A stretch of DNA of 64,000 bases from Sporomusa silvacetica DSM 10669 (GCF_002257705.1 NZ_LSLK01000109.1:49272-113271), one strand, 5' to 3'. Positions 44,093-53,178 are shown, counted from the stretch's first letter. Notes: generated by a model not told the origin, from the letters alone. Numbers and translations are program-made.

Positions 44093-44914
44093 ATGAACAA
44101 GTTCATAAAAGCGATTTCCTTTTTTATGGCGGCTCTTTTTCTCTTTGGTGCGGTCGGCTGCGGAAGTTCTAACAAAGCAACTGATAATACTGTAAAAAAC
44201 ACGATCAAGGTTGGCACTACTGCTGGGCCTCATGCAGAAATATTGGAAAAGGTTAAGGATGAAGCTGAAAAACAGGGCCTTAAGGTCGAAATCGTCGAAT
44301 TTAACGACTTTATTCAGCCTAATGCGGCACTGGCTCAGAAAGATCTCGATATTAACGTATATCAACATAAACCCTTCCTTGATAAAACCATGGCTGACAA
44401 ACAATATAAATTTGTCGCAATCGGTAAATCCATCATCCTTCCCATGGGCATATACTCCAAGAAGGTAAAAGCCATTGCCGACTTAAAGCCGGGAGCAACT
44501 ATTGCTATTCCTAATGATCCCTCTAATGGCGGCCGGGCTTTGTTGCTTCTCGAAAAAGCCGGAATTATTAAGCTCAAGCCGGGTGTAGGTGTAAATGCTT
44601 CTGCATTTGATATAATAGAAAACCCCAAGAAGTTCAAAATCCTTGAAGTGGAAGCTGCCCAGACACCTCGCTCATTAGACGACACTGATCTTGTAGCTGT
44701 TACCACAAATTATGCTCTTCCTGCCGGCCTTGTTCCTGCTAGAGATGGACTCGCGGTTGAAGACAGCAACTCTCCTTATGCTAACCTGATCGTTGTGAGA
44801 GAGGAAGATAAAAATAATCCCACTTACGAAAAATTCGTCAAAATTTACCAATCAGAACCGATTAAACAATTTGTTATTGAACATTTCAAAGGTTCCATTC
44901 TCCCAACCTGGTAA
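44093..44914 (+). CDS. metQ: Methionine-binding lipoprotein
   Basis: 273 residues. The signal peptide ends in a lipobox (AVGCGSS), so it is anchored by Cys23. The NlpA/MetQ domain shows IKVGTTAGPHAEIL, DINVYQHKPFLD and AIPNDPSNGGRAL. It has GGAGGTTATT upstream. It delivers methionine or its sulfoxide to MetNI. In a diderm it may face the periplasm. Confidence 0.92.
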   Translation: MNKFIKAISFFMAALFLFGAVGCGSSNKATDNTVKNTIKVGTTAGPHAEILEKVKDEAEKQGLKVEIVEFNDFIQPNAALAQKDLDINVYQHKPFLDKTMADKQYKFVAIGKSIILPMGIYSKKVKAIADLKPGATIAIPNDPSNGGRALLLLEKAGIIKLKPGVGVNASAFDIIENPKKFKILEVEAAQTPRSLDDTDLVAVTTNYALPAGLVPARDGLAVEDSNSPYANLIVVREEDKNNPTYEKFVKIYQSEPIKQFVIEHFKGSILPTW

Positions 44915-44970
44915 AAAAATAAGCTAAGAAGGTAATTCATGGTAAGAATATTATGAAGGAGGAACATTTT

Positions 44971-45564
44971 ATGAGTATCCAATATGATGAACAACTTTCG
45001 TATCTGCAAAAGCCGGAAAAAGCTGATATCCCAGCCGAAGTACAGGAGATATTCGATAATAACACTGATTTCCAGAGGGACAACTGGGGATTTATCAACA
45101 ATCTTTTCAAGGTTCTACCCTTGAATCCCCTGCAATATAAGGCGTTTTTGGATTTTAAAGCATCCTTGTTTACAACGAAAACCGGTTATTTAAGTAATGC
45201 TGACAAAGAAATGATAGGTTTAGTAGTATCTTCAACTAATAATTGCTCCTATTGTTTAACCACCCATAGTGATGCTTTGCGAGGCCTTGTGGATGATCCC
45301 GCATGGGTAGATACCTTGACTTATAATTATCGAACAGCTAAGCTAACCACGAAACAGCGAGCATTATGTGATTACGCCTATTTTGTTACTGCTTATGCCC
45401 GAGAAGTCACTACAGATCAGGTGGATAAACTTCGTGCCGCCGGTTTTAATGATCATGAAATTCTTGAAGCCGCATTTGTGGCCGGATTTTTTAATTATAC
45501 CAACCGATGGGTTGCCACGGTTGCGCCAATACCTAACCCTGGTCATTTCAAGCATAATCGATAA
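44971..45564 (+). CDS. AhpD-like (carboxymuconolactone decarboxylase family) peroxidase-related protein
   Basis: 197 residues; ATG 44971 follows GAAGGAGG. The redox motif NCSYCLTTH gives the CxxC pair and the proton-relay His of AhpD-type alkylhydroperoxidases near residues 90-100. The N-terminal half resembles peroxidase-related proteins of the YciW/CMD type, which in E. coli are linked to sulfur metabolism. It is the last gene of the met operon, 56 bases after metQ, and ends in a terminator. Confidence 0.83.
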   Translation: MSIQYDEQLSYLQKPEKADIPAEVQEIFDNNTDFQRDNWGFINNLFKVLPLNPLQYKAFLDFKASLFTTKTGYLSNADKEMIGLVVSSTNNCSYCLTTHSDALRGLVDDPAWVDTLTYNYRTAKLTTKQRALCDYAYFVTAYAREVTTDQVDKLRAAGFNDHEILEAAFVAGFFNYTNRWVATVAPIPNPGHFKHNR

Positions 45565-45572
45565 GTATTCAG

Positions 45573-45612
45573 AAAACAGCAGCTAACCTTTAGAGGTCGG
45601 TCGCTGTTTTTG
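45573..45612 (+). terminator. Terminator of the met operon
   Basis: AAAACAGC pairs with GCTGTTTT across a 22-base loop containing a smaller stem, followed by TTTTTG. The stretch from here to 45719 shows no gene. Confidence 0.6.
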
Positions 45613-45771
45613 TGTACGCCTACCATGGGTCTGGGTTAACTTATCGCAAAGGAAACGGTAATAATAAAGAGTGGATTGTGATCGACCTAATTAATGATTT
45701 ATACAAATTTCTCTAAATATTGACAATAAAACTGTTTATGTGTTAGTATTTACATTATAAATTAAATAGGA

Positions 45772-45842
45772 AGCTGATTGGGAAGACCAAAGGCTAAGGA
45801 TTCTTTCGTGAGAAAGAACTACCTTGGCCTTTTATTTATTGT
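45772..45842 (+). promoter_or_regulatory. Leader-RNA switch element E17
   Basis: AGCT, GA, P1 TTGG/CCAA (45778-45781 with 45787-45790), A, GGCT, then terminator with TTCTTT/AGAAAG inner stem and TTTTATTTATT. All four P1 pairs differ from the common TCAG/CTGA yet remain paired. A TTGACA at 45720 with TAGTAT at 45744 is the promoter. It controls the DMSO reductase operon. Confidence 0.83.
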
Positions 45843-45919
45843 ACCTAGTCGGTATAAATCAGTTGGTAAAGCACAACTTTCGTAACTGCACATCGACAAG
45901 TTTCAGATTATACAGCAAG

Positions 45920-45946
45920 CAAGTCTAGAAGATATTCTAGACTTTT
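45920..45946 (+). terminator. Second hairpin in the dms leader
   Basis: AAGTCTAGAA pairs with TTCTAGACTT around a GATA loop, followed by TTCT. It lies 75 bases before the chaperone gene and could be a second termination or pausing point. The rest of 45843-46019 shows no gene. Confidence 0.5.
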
Positions 45947-46019
45947 CTACTGCTCATAAAGTAATTGTCGTTGCATGACTAAATTAACTATAGATATGGT
46001 GTGAAGAAGGGGGGGTTCT

Positions 46020-46763
46020 ATGTTCCATCATGAACAAGATGATCAGTGTAGCAATGGCTTGACCACTGAAGATCATGAAACCGAGACGATTATATCACTG
46101 CTGCCTCTCTTGGAGGCTAGAATATTTGCTTATGATTTTCTGCGCCGAATCTTTCTCGAAGAACCTTCGCGAGAATTTCTGGTGAATCTTAGTCAACAGC
46201 AAACAGTTATGGCTTTTCCATTTAAAGATGAGAACCAAGATATTGCTCAAGGAACTCAAAATGTTCAAGCATATATTCAACAGAGTAATGTTTTAAATGA
46301 AACAGAATATGGGAAGCTTCATTGGGATTATACACGGTTATTTATTGGACCCTACGAACTGGTGGCTCCTCCCTGGGAATCTGCGTATCTCAATAAAGAT
46401 AAGCTTTTGTTCCAGGAAGAAACACGACGTGTCCGGTTGGCCTATCTCAAATATGCTTTCTTGCCTGTACTCTATCAGCAAGAGGCAGATGATCATTTGG
46501 GATTAGAATGTGATTTTATGTATCAACTTTCTATTGTGGCCTATGAAAAAGCTCAAGCCAAGGATTGGATAGGATTACGGGAAGTTTTACAAGATCAAGC
46601 GGATTTCCTTGAGCAACACCTGTTGCGTTGGATTCCACTTTTCGCGGAGAAGGTCATCTTCCATTCGAGCACCGCGTTTTATCAAGGTATGGGACAAATA
46701 GTCAACGGTTTTTCTAAAATGGATAAAATTGTTCTTGATGAACTGTTAAAAATTAAGCATTAG
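46020..46763 (+). CDS. TorD/DmsD-family redox enzyme maturation chaperone
   Basis: 247 residues, all-helical. The segment HWDYTRLFIGPYELVAPPWESAY carries the family signature (E-x-x-Y/F-x-x-L-F-x-G-P, then PP-W/Y-ES). It binds the Tat signal of molybdoenzymes and aids cofactor insertion. It starts at an ATG after AAGGGGGGGT, lies directly upstream of dmsA and is first in the operon. A truncated relative sits at 14541. Confidence 0.85.
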   Translation: MFHHEQDDQCSNGLTTEDHETETIISLLPLLEARIFAYDFLRRIFLEEPSREFLVNLSQQQTVMAFPFKDENQDIAQGTQNVQAYIQQSNVLNETEYGKLHWDYTRLFIGPYELVAPPWESAYLNKDKLLFQEETRRVRLAYLKYAFLPVLYQQEADDHLGLECDFMYQLSIVAYEKAQAKDWIGLREVLQDQADFLEQHLLRWIPLFAEKVIFHSSTAFYQGMGQIVNGFSKMDKIVLDELLKIKH

Positions 46764-46783
46764 ATTTGGGTAGGAGGATATTT

Positions 46784-49348
46784 ATGGAAGATATCATTAA
46801 GAAAATTCAAAGTTATACAATGAGCCGCCGCTCATTCATAGGCATGTCAGCTTGTGGGCTTGCGGCTGTCAGCTTGCCAGGCTGTGGCCTCAAAAAGGTT
46901 GCCACTCAACAGGCAGAAGAATTAACTAAAAAGGAAGGGAAATGGATTACTGCGGCCTGCTGGCATAACTGTGGTGGACGTTGCTTGAATAAAGCCTATG
47001 TAATGGATGGTATAGTTGTTCGCCAAAAAACTGACGATACTCATACCGATACACCGAATAATCCTCAGCAGAGAGGATGTGCCCGCGGTCGTTCCCAACG
47101 TCACCAAGTCTTTGGTATTGACCGTATCAAGTACCCGATGAAGCGCAAAAACTGGGAACCTGGTGGCGGGAAGAAAGAACTTCGCGGTAGAGATGAATGG
47201 GTTCGTATCTCTTGGGATGAAGCGCTGGATATTGTATCAAGTGAAATTAAACGAGTTCGCGAGAAATATGGCAATAACTCCATTTTTGTTACAGGTGGAA
47301 GTGAAATGCCGCGTACACTCGGTCTCTATGGTGGGCATTCCACCCACTGGGGAACGTCTTCTTGGGGATCTTGGCGATGGGGACCGGCAAAGTTTGGTAT
47401 GCAAGAAGGATATTTCGAGCACAGCATCAATGACCGGCTAGACTTGAAGAATTCCCAACTAATTGTTCTCTGGGGTGGGAATCCTGCCTGGAGTGCAGGG
47501 GGAAACCCGACTTATAACTATCTGCAAGCCAAAAAAGCGGGCGCGAAATTTATTATTATTGACCCTATTTATACAGATACGGCAGAAACTCTCGAAGCAC
47601 AGTGGATTCCTATACGCCCTGGTACTGATCATGTTATGCTCCTAGGTATGGCGTATACACTTCTGCAAGAAGATAACCCGGAACTTAATCCGCTGATTGA
47701 TTGGGACTTCATACATCGTTGTACAGTAGGTTTTGATGCGGATCATATGCCGCAAGGTGCTGATCCGGAAGACAATTTAAAAGACTATATTCTTGGAACT
47801 TTTGATGGTTTAGCTAAGAATCCTGAGTGGGCTTCTGAAATTTGTGGCGTAGATTCCCAGACAATTCGTGACCTTGCATTGCAAATTGCAAAAACCAAAC
47901 GAGCAGCTTTATTCACTGCATGGGCCGCATCACGGATTAACAATTCTGATTCGTGGCCCCAAATGTTCATGGCCTTTGGGGCGATGACCGGGCATATGGG
48001 GCAATCCGGGCGAATGACAGGGGTAAGCTGCCATTTTGGTACAGGTAATGGCGGACCTAATCTTGTCAAACAAGGTGGGAACGGTTTGACGGCAATTAAG
48101 AATCCAGTGACTGACAGTATCAATGATAATGAAATGTGGGAAGCAATTCTTAATGGAAACTATACTGCTGGTTATCACAAGCAGAAAGATATTAACATTC
48201 AGTTGATTTATCATGGGTATAATGCCGTTTTGCAAACCCGATCGGCTACTAACAAAGGAATTGAAGCCCACCGCAAGGTAGAATTCGTCGTTTCCCATTC
48301 CCATTTCTTAACGACGAACTCAAAATACGCTGATATTATTCTGCCAGCCACAACCGAGTGGGAACGTGAAGGCGGCTTCGGAACAGGGAACCGTGAAATT
48401 TTAATTTACTATACCCGGGTTACTCAACCTCTATTCGAAGCTAAGCATGATCAGTGGATGGCTACGGAAATTGGTAAGCGCTTAGGATTAAAAGTGGAAG
48501 ACATTTACCCCATTTCCGAAAAACAACAAGTCTTTAATCAATTAGCCGGTGCAACGGTCATTAAAGAAGACGGCTCAGGCATGGAAACCCTTTTGACGAT
48601 TACTGCGGCAGATATTGCCGAAATGGGGGTTCAAGGGAAGCCACAACAAGGCAGGATTACTCTAACAGAGTTTAGAGAAAAGGGAATCTACCAAGTTGAG
48701 CGGAAACCGGGCGATAAGTACGGATATATTGGGTATGAGAAATTTCGTCAGGATCCAGCTGCAAACCCCTTAAAAACGCAGTCCGGAAAATTAGAAATCC
48801 ACTCCAAAGCCTTAGCAGAGCTGATTAAAGGCTATGGTTTCACCGAAATTAAACCGATTCCGACCTATAATAAAGCGACAGAAGGCTATGAGGATACATT
48901 CAAAGACTGGAATAACAAAGTCAAAGGCGATTATCCGCTGCAAGTGATTAATCCTCACTACTTCAGACGAGCTCATAGTATTTTTGATAATATTCCACAA
49001 CTCCGGGAAGCTTTTCCGAATCCTGTCTTCGTGAGCACGAAAGACGCTGGAGAAAGGGGTATCAAGACGGGCGATACTGTCCTGCTAAGAAGCCGCCATG
49101 GAAAAACGTTGCGAACAGCGCAAATCACGGAACGCCTGATGCCCGGTGTAGTCGGATTGCCTCATGGCGCTTGGGTCGACATTGATGAGAAAAATGGGGT
49201 TGATAAGGCAGGGGCAGATAATATTTTGACTGGGCCGATCGCAACAGGACAAGGCATTGGGGGCTGGAATACTTGTAATATTCAGTTGGGAAAATGGAAT
49301 GGCGAAGCTCTGACACCTGATGTGAAGTGGCCTCAGCGGATTGTATAA
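46784..49348 (+). CDS. dmsA: DMSO reductase-type molybdoenzyme, catalytic subunit
   Basis: 854 residues; ATG 46784 has TAGGAGG. A Tat signal (MSRRSFIGM, 13-21) is followed by a lipobox-like LPGC. Cys59, Cys63, Cys67 and Cys99 form the FS0 4Fe-4S site with the spacing of DmsA. GGHSTHWGTSSWGSW aligns with the DmsA segment holding the Mo-ligand Ser. The molybdopterin-binding C-terminal domain is complete. By overall pattern it is DmsA-like, reducing DMSO or a related S- or N-oxide outside the cytoplasmic membrane. Polysulfide or thiosulfate as substrate is less likely but not excluded. Confidence 0.85.
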   Translation: MEDIIKKIQSYTMSRRSFIGMSACGLAAVSLPGCGLKKVATQQAEELTKKEGKWITAACWHNCGGRCLNKAYVMDGIVVRQKTDDTHTDTPNNPQQRGCARGRSQRHQVFGIDRIKYPMKRKNWEPGGGKKELRGRDEWVRISWDEALDIVSSEIKRVREKYGNNSIFVTGGSEMPRTLGLYGGHSTHWGTSSWGSWRWGPAKFGMQEGYFEHSINDRLDLKNSQLIVLWGGNPAWSAGGNPTYNYLQAKKAGAKFIIIDPIYTDTAETLEAQWIPIRPGTDHVMLLGMAYTLLQEDNPELNPLIDWDFIHRCTVGFDADHMPQGADPEDNLKDYILGTFDGLAKNPEWASEICGVDSQTIRDLALQIAKTKRAALFTAWAASRINNSDSWPQMFMAFGAMTGHMGQSGRMTGVSCHFGTGNGGPNLVKQGGNGLTAIKNPVTDSINDNEMWEAILNGNYTAGYHKQKDINIQLIYHGYNAVLQTRSATNKGIEAHRKVEFVVSHSHFLTTNSKYADIILPATTEWEREGGFGTGNREILIYYTRVTQPLFEAKHDQWMATEIGKRLGLKVEDIYPISEKQQVFNQLAGATVIKEDGSGMETLLTITAADIAEMGVQGKPQQGRITLTEFREKGIYQVERKPGDKYGYIGYEKFRQDPAANPLKTQSGKLEIHSKALAELIKGYGFTEIKPIPTYNKATEGYEDTFKDWNNKVKGDYPLQVINPHYFRRAHSIFDNIPQLREAFPNPVFVSTKDAGERGIKTGDTVLLRSRHGKTLRTAQITERLMPGVVGLPHGAWVDIDEKNGVDKAGADNILTGPIATGQGIGGWNTCNIQLGKWNGEALTPDVKWPQRIV

Positions 49349-49369
49349 CGAGGAAGGAGTGTAAGAGAA

Positions 49370-49912
49370 ATGACGCAAATTGGATTTCATTACGATATGT
49401 CAACGTGTATTGGCTGCAGGGCTTGTCAAATCGCATGTAAGGATAAAAATAACCTAAAAGTTGGTGTGATTTACCGGCAGGTTTATGATAGGGAAAGCGG
49501 AGTTTTCCCGAATCCGCGGATTGATCATCTCTCTTTAGGATGTAATCATTGCGCTAATCCGAAATGTACTAAAAACTGCCCCACCGGTGCGCTCTACAAA
49601 CAAGATAAAGATGGGGTGGTCTTGCATAATAAGGAGAAGTGCATTGGCTGCAAGATGTGTCTTTGGTCTTGTCCTTATGGAGTTCCTCAATATAACGAAG
49701 AAGAGGGAAAAGCCGGAAAGTGCGACCTTTGTGTCGACCTTTTAGCAAAAGGGGAAGAACCAGCGTGTGTGACCACTTGCGTTATGAGATCGCTTCATGT
49801 CGGGGAGATTGAAGAACTTCGTAAGCAGTATGGCAATGCCGCAGATGTCAAAGGGTTGCCGAGTTCAGAAATGACTCATCCATCTTTATGTATTACCACA
49901 AAGAAGAAGTAG
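49370..49912 (+). CDS. dmsB: DMSO reductase iron-sulfur subunit
   Basis: 180 residues with sixteen Cys in four clusters: CIGCRACQIAC, CNHCANPKCTKNC, CIGCKMCLWSC and CDLC with EPACVTTC. It is the usual DmsB-type electron wire between the membrane anchor and the catalytic subunit. ATG after AAGGAGTG; 21 bases after dmsA. Confidence 0.92.
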   Translation: MTQIGFHYDMSTCIGCRACQIACKDKNNLKVGVIYRQVYDRESGVFPNPRIDHLSLGCNHCANPKCTKNCPTGALYKQDKDGVVLHNKEKCIGCKMCLWSCPYGVPQYNEEEGKAGKCDLCVDLLAKGEEPACVTTCVMRSLHVGEIEELRKQYGNAADVKGLPSSEMTHPSLCITTKKK

Positions 49913-49923
49913 GGAGGTATATT

Positions 49924-50796
49924 ATGAATACAGAAGAATTGCCTTTATTATTATTCACGCTTCTATCTCAGTGGGCAGTTGGGACTTTCGTTGTTTCTGT
50001 AATCATCAGGCTATGTACGAAACAGGAAACAGCCTTGAAAGTTACGAGGCTAGGAATTTTGGCATCAGGACCGGTGGCCGCACTGTCTTCAGTATTAGCT
50101 ACTTTACATTTAGGCAGTCCGGCGGGCGTCCATAACGTTATGAATAATTTAGCTACATCTTGGCTTAGCAGGGAGGGCTTTTTCACAAGTGTGTTTATTG
50201 TGGCATGGTTTGCTGTGTTTGTGCTGCATAGGAAGGGTAAAGTAAATCGGTTGCTAGACTTGATTGCGGCGGTATTAGGGCTGGCGGTCATATATAGTAT
50301 GGCCAGCATCTATGTAGCATCCGTCAAACCTGCTTGGGCAACAATCAATACATATATAAGCTTTTTTGGAACAACCCTGCTGTTTGGGGTTACAGGAGCG
50401 GCTTTAGCAAATGTGCTGGGCAAGCAGGAGGCGGATGATGGAGAAGAAGTTCTTAAAGTATTCCGAGTTGCTAATATCGCTGCTCTGGCTTACCTGATAT
50501 TCCAGCTGAGTTGTTTGCCAGCGTATTTTGCAGGCTTGGCCGATGGCGATGCTGCGGCTCATGCAACAATAGCGCTGATGGGCGGAATCTATGCTATGGC
50601 TATAGGCCTAAAGTGGGTTTTGGTTTTAAGCGGAAATGCAATACTTTTGTATTCTGTTTATGGTGAAGAACGAGTTCTTACCGGAGCGTCCCGCAATGCC
50701 GTTTTCCTGGCAACTGGTTTTGTAATGTTGGGTGAATTTATTGGGCGTTATATATTTTATGCTACAGCAATTTCAACTGCAGTTGGTTTAAACTAA
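49924..50796 (+). CDS. dmsC: DMSO reductase membrane anchor subunit
   Basis: 290 residues, about eight hydrophobic spans, DmsC family (ATLHLGSPAGVHNVMNNLATSW near residue 60 is characteristic). It oxidises menaquinol and anchors DmsAB. ATG 49924 follows GGGAGG; the upstream ATG would overlap dmsB. Confidence 0.88.
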   Translation: MNTEELPLLLFTLLSQWAVGTFVVSVIIRLCTKQETALKVTRLGILASGPVAALSSVLATLHLGSPAGVHNVMNNLATSWLSREGFFTSVFIVAWFAVFVLHRKGKVNRLLDLIAAVLGLAVIYSMASIYVASVKPAWATINTYISFFGTTLLFGVTGAALANVLGKQEADDGEEVLKVFRVANIAALAYLIFQLSCLPAYFAGLADGDAAAHATIALMGGIYAMAIGLKWVLVLSGNAILLYSVYGEERVLTGASRNAVFLATGFVMLGEFIGRYIFYATAISTAVGLN

Positions 50797-50799
50797 TAT

Positions 50800-50836
50800 G
50801 TATGGCCTGAACCCTCTATTAGGTTCAGGCCATATT
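50800..50836 (+). terminator. Terminator after dmsC
   Basis: ATGGCCTGAACC pairs with GGTTCAGGCCAT around an eight-base loop. No long T-run, but the stem is strong. Confidence 0.65.
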
Positions 50837-50863
50837 GCTAGAATATATAAGGAGACGAACTTC

Positions 50864-50947
50864 ATGTTTAATTTTAGCATGCCGGAATTAGTGTTGGTTA
50901 TTGCCTTGGCCATGAAGTTGAAAAAATATGACTGGAATGATTGTTAA
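50864..50947 (+). pseudogene. tatA/tatB N-terminal remnant
   Basis: A good AAGGAG site and ATG start MFNFSMPELVLVIALAMKLK, the membrane start of a TatA/TatB protein. It then diverts into seven unrelated residues and stops. The amphipathic helix is lost. A Tat gene next to the Tat-exported DmsA would make sense. Its end overlaps the ferredoxin gene start. Confidence 0.6.
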
Positions 50948-51938
50948 GAACAAGGAACGCTGTTTGAATACTCGGTATAAAAAAATGGCGTGCCAGCGCT
51001 GTCGTCAGGTTTGTCCGGCGGGATGTATTAGTGACGCATTTGAATTTGATTTGAGCCACTGTATTGAATGTGGACTATGTTTATCATCTTGCCCGGCTGA
51101 GGCCATTGCCGGAGACGGATATTCCGGGAAAGTCCTTGAAGCTATGTTGACAGCAGATGATTCACTGCTTTGCTTATCCTGCAGCCTTCAGGATAAACAA
51201 AGCAGTTGGCCTTGTTTGGGCTTTCTCGATGCCCGTTTGTTATTAGCCTTGGTATATAGTGGGAAAAATAGCAACCGGCGAGTCGTGGTGAATAACTGCT
51301 CATGTTCTGGTTGTAAGCGGAAAGTAGCCGATTATTTAGGGAAAATTTTAATCAGTGTTAACCAAATTCTGTCCTTAGCTGGAAAATATCAAATTGTTCA
51401 TGGCAATGCTGTCAGTAATTTCAAGCCCAAAGAAAAAGTCGTTTCACGACGCGGATTTATCCGGTGTCTCGTCGGGGAAGCAATATCTGTGTTTTCGGCA
51501 GTAGTTATAGCTGATAGTATTCCGAAACCATTGCCCAGGCAGGAGTTTTTTATTAAATATACAGAGGCCCTTGCTGTTTCCGGAATGAGGCCAACAGGAA
51601 TATTCAGCGGAATTGCTATTGGGGAAAAATGCCGAGCTTGTGGCCTTTGCGCGAGAATATGTCCGCAGCAGGCTATTGCGGTGGAAGATAACGGTGGCGT
51701 AGTGGACTTTTACCACAATGCTTTTAAATGTACCGGCTGCGGAGTTTGCCTCACTAATTGCCCATGGGGGGCCATAGCTTTAGGTTCGGCATACAGTTTA
51801 ACATTATTTCGCGTTGCAACCTGTTCGTTGCCACGTTGCTTAGAATGCGGGAAGTTATACCAGCCAGTTGGGGACCATGAATTATGCCTGGAATGTTTTT
51901 TAAAAGATAGCAGTATTGCTTGTTGGAGTGAAAAGTAA
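50928..51938 (+). CDS. Polyferredoxin-type 4Fe-4S protein
   Basis: 336 residues. The N-terminal part has CQRCRQVCPAGC and CIECGLCLSSCP (residues about 22-55). The middle has a further Cys-rich zone (CLSCSLQ, NNCSCSGCKRK) and a helix with SRRGFIRCLVGEAIS that resembles a Tat signal or membrane segment. The C-terminal part has CRACGLCARICPQ and CTGCGVCLTNCP, and ends with a zinc-ribbon-like CLECGKLY and CLECF. An electron-transfer protein, perhaps tied to DmsABC. The usual ribosome site is absent because the tatA deletion ends just before it, so expression may be poor. Confidence 0.8.
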   Translation: MTGMIVKNKERCLNTRYKKMACQRCRQVCPAGCISDAFEFDLSHCIECGLCLSSCPAEAIAGDGYSGKVLEAMLTADDSLLCLSCSLQDKQSSWPCLGFLDARLLLALVYSGKNSNRRVVVNNCSCSGCKRKVADYLGKILISVNQILSLAGKYQIVHGNAVSNFKPKEKVVSRRGFIRCLVGEAISVFSAVVIADSIPKPLPRQEFFIKYTEALAVSGMRPTGIFSGIAIGEKCRACGLCARICPQQAIAVEDNGGVVDFYHNAFKCTGCGVCLTNCPWGAIALGSAYSLTLFRVATCSLPRCLECGKLYQPVGDHELCLECFLKDSSIACWSEK

Positions 51939-52220
51939 AATAAATAATTCTCTCTGAGTTATTAGACCCTTGATACTGTAGTATTTTGCGGCAAGGTATG
52001 TGTTTTTTGTCCGCGAAGCAGCAAGTGCACATTGACAAAGCAAATCGTGGTCTTTGCAGCTTACTTGATTCTATTTTACAAGAAACGTCAACCCGTTCGT
52101 TACATCTATTTTTGTGCCGCGGGCGGCATAGAGGTTCTGGTGTTATTAATCAAGAGGACACTCACCACGCTTAATTGAAGAGCAGTATCATAAGTTAAAC
52201 ATAGATATGTCAATAATATA
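51939..52220. other. Gap without a supported gene
   Basis: A 62-codon frame at 51986-52174 has no ribosome site or recognisable domain; I do not call it. The end of the gap leads into the promoter of element E18. Confidence 0.4.
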
Positions 52221-52249
52221 TTGACAATAGTGCTATCCTAATATATAAT
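52221..52249 (+). promoter_or_regulatory. Consensus sigma-A promoter for element E18
   Basis: TTGACA at 52221 and TATAAT at 52244, 17-base spacer: a perfect consensus promoter. Confidence 0.85.
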
Positions 52250-52264
52250 CGGGTTGAAATATTT

Positions 52265-52324
52265 GCTGACTGGTTTTAAAACTAGAGGCTGTGACTCCAA
52301 CATGGGGTGCAGTCTCTTTTTGTT
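52265..52324 (+). promoter_or_regulatory. Leader-RNA switch element E18
   Basis: GCT, GA, P1 CTGGTT/AACTAG (52270-52275 with 52280-52285), A, GGC, then a terminator AGAGGCTG..CAGTCTCT with ACTCC/GGGGT inside and TTTT. Downstream are a nitrogenase-like scrap and an ABC ATPase gene. Confidence 0.78.
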
Positions 52325-52365
52325 TATTTAATATGAGCATTGGAATGTACGGTCGGTTGTTGTTA

Positions 52366-52494
52366 ATGCGGGTCATTATTGTTTATGGTGCTCTTGGCTG
52401 TGCTTCGACATCCAATGGAACCAATGTTCTCATCGGTACAAATACCCGGTATGGACCAACAGCTAATCCTAAATTGAGGGGCGAGTTTGATTAA
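52366..52494 (+). pseudogene. Nitrogenase-like D-subunit fragment
   Basis: Reads RVIIVYGALGCASTSNGTN and on to RYGPTANPKLRGEF, then stops. The first part fits the P-cluster Cys strand of D1 (IIIHGPLGCASNN), and the rest fits the following loop up to the segment before the conserved TNLDE. Only about 40 residues remain. A fifth D-type gene probably once stood behind element E18. Confidence 0.5.
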
Positions 52495-52509
52495 GAAAGA
52501 AGGGGAACT

Positions 52510-53178
52510 ATGAGCAACTTGCTGGAATTGAGAAACATTGGCAAGAGTTATGGCGACGATGTCATTTTATCAAATGTTTGGTTTGCTCTGAACAGAGGAA
52601 CGGCGATAGCCATCGTCGGACATTCCGGTGGTGGTAAAACTACCCTGTTATCGATAATGGGGCTGTTACAGAAACCGACCTCAGGACAAATATTGATAGA
52701 TGGTCAAGAGATTGATAGTTTTGATTCCCATAGGATGGCTAAACTGCGAGGGCAGTATTTGAGCTTTGTCTTTCAAAGAGCTAGATTAATTAATTCGTTG
52801 ACTGCTTTGGAAAACGTTATGGCACCGTCTTGGTTTATTCGAAACGGGGAAGATGTGGAGCAGCAGGCAAAAGCTCTGCTGGAGCAATTTGGTTTGTCGC
52901 ATCGGCTGCACCATAAACCACAGGAACTTAGCCTTGGCCAGTTGCGCAGGATTTCGCTTGCAAGAGCACTTTTACTAAAACCTTCTATTTTATTGGCTGA
53001 CGAACCAACTAATGATTTGGATCCGGCCTTAGCCGAAGAAGTTGCCCAATGCCTGTTACAAGCGCGACAGAGTGGGGTTGGAGTGGTTATTGTTACCCAT
53101 GATGTAGGTTTGGCAGCACAAGCAGATGAGATTTTTCGTCTGGAAGCAGGGACACTACAGCCGGTAGCGAATCAGTAA
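52510..53178 (+). CDS. ABC transporter ATPase, LolD/MacB type
   Basis: 222 residues. Walker A GHSGGGKTT near residue 37, signature LSLGQLRR (instead of LSGGQ), Walker B ILLADEPTNDLDP. The LolD/FtsE-like group works with FtsX-type permeases, but none is adjacent. ATG follows AAAGGGGAA. Odd points are the changed signature and the missing permease, so it may be a survivor of a larger lost operon. Confidence 0.85.
   Translation: MSNLLELRNIGKSYGDDVILSNVWFALNRGTAIAIVGHSGGGKTTLLSIMGLLQKPTSGQILIDGQEIDSFDSHRMAKLRGQYLSFVFQRARLINSLTALENVMAPSWFIRNGEDVEQQAKALLEQFGLSHRLHHKPQELSLGQLRRISLARALLLKPSILLADEPTNDLDPALAEEVAQCLLQARQSGVGVVIVTHDVGLAAQADEIFRLEAGTLQPVANQ

Noticed and set aside
51986..52174. 62-residue ORF
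   Set aside because: No ribosome site or family resemblance; composition is not convincing.
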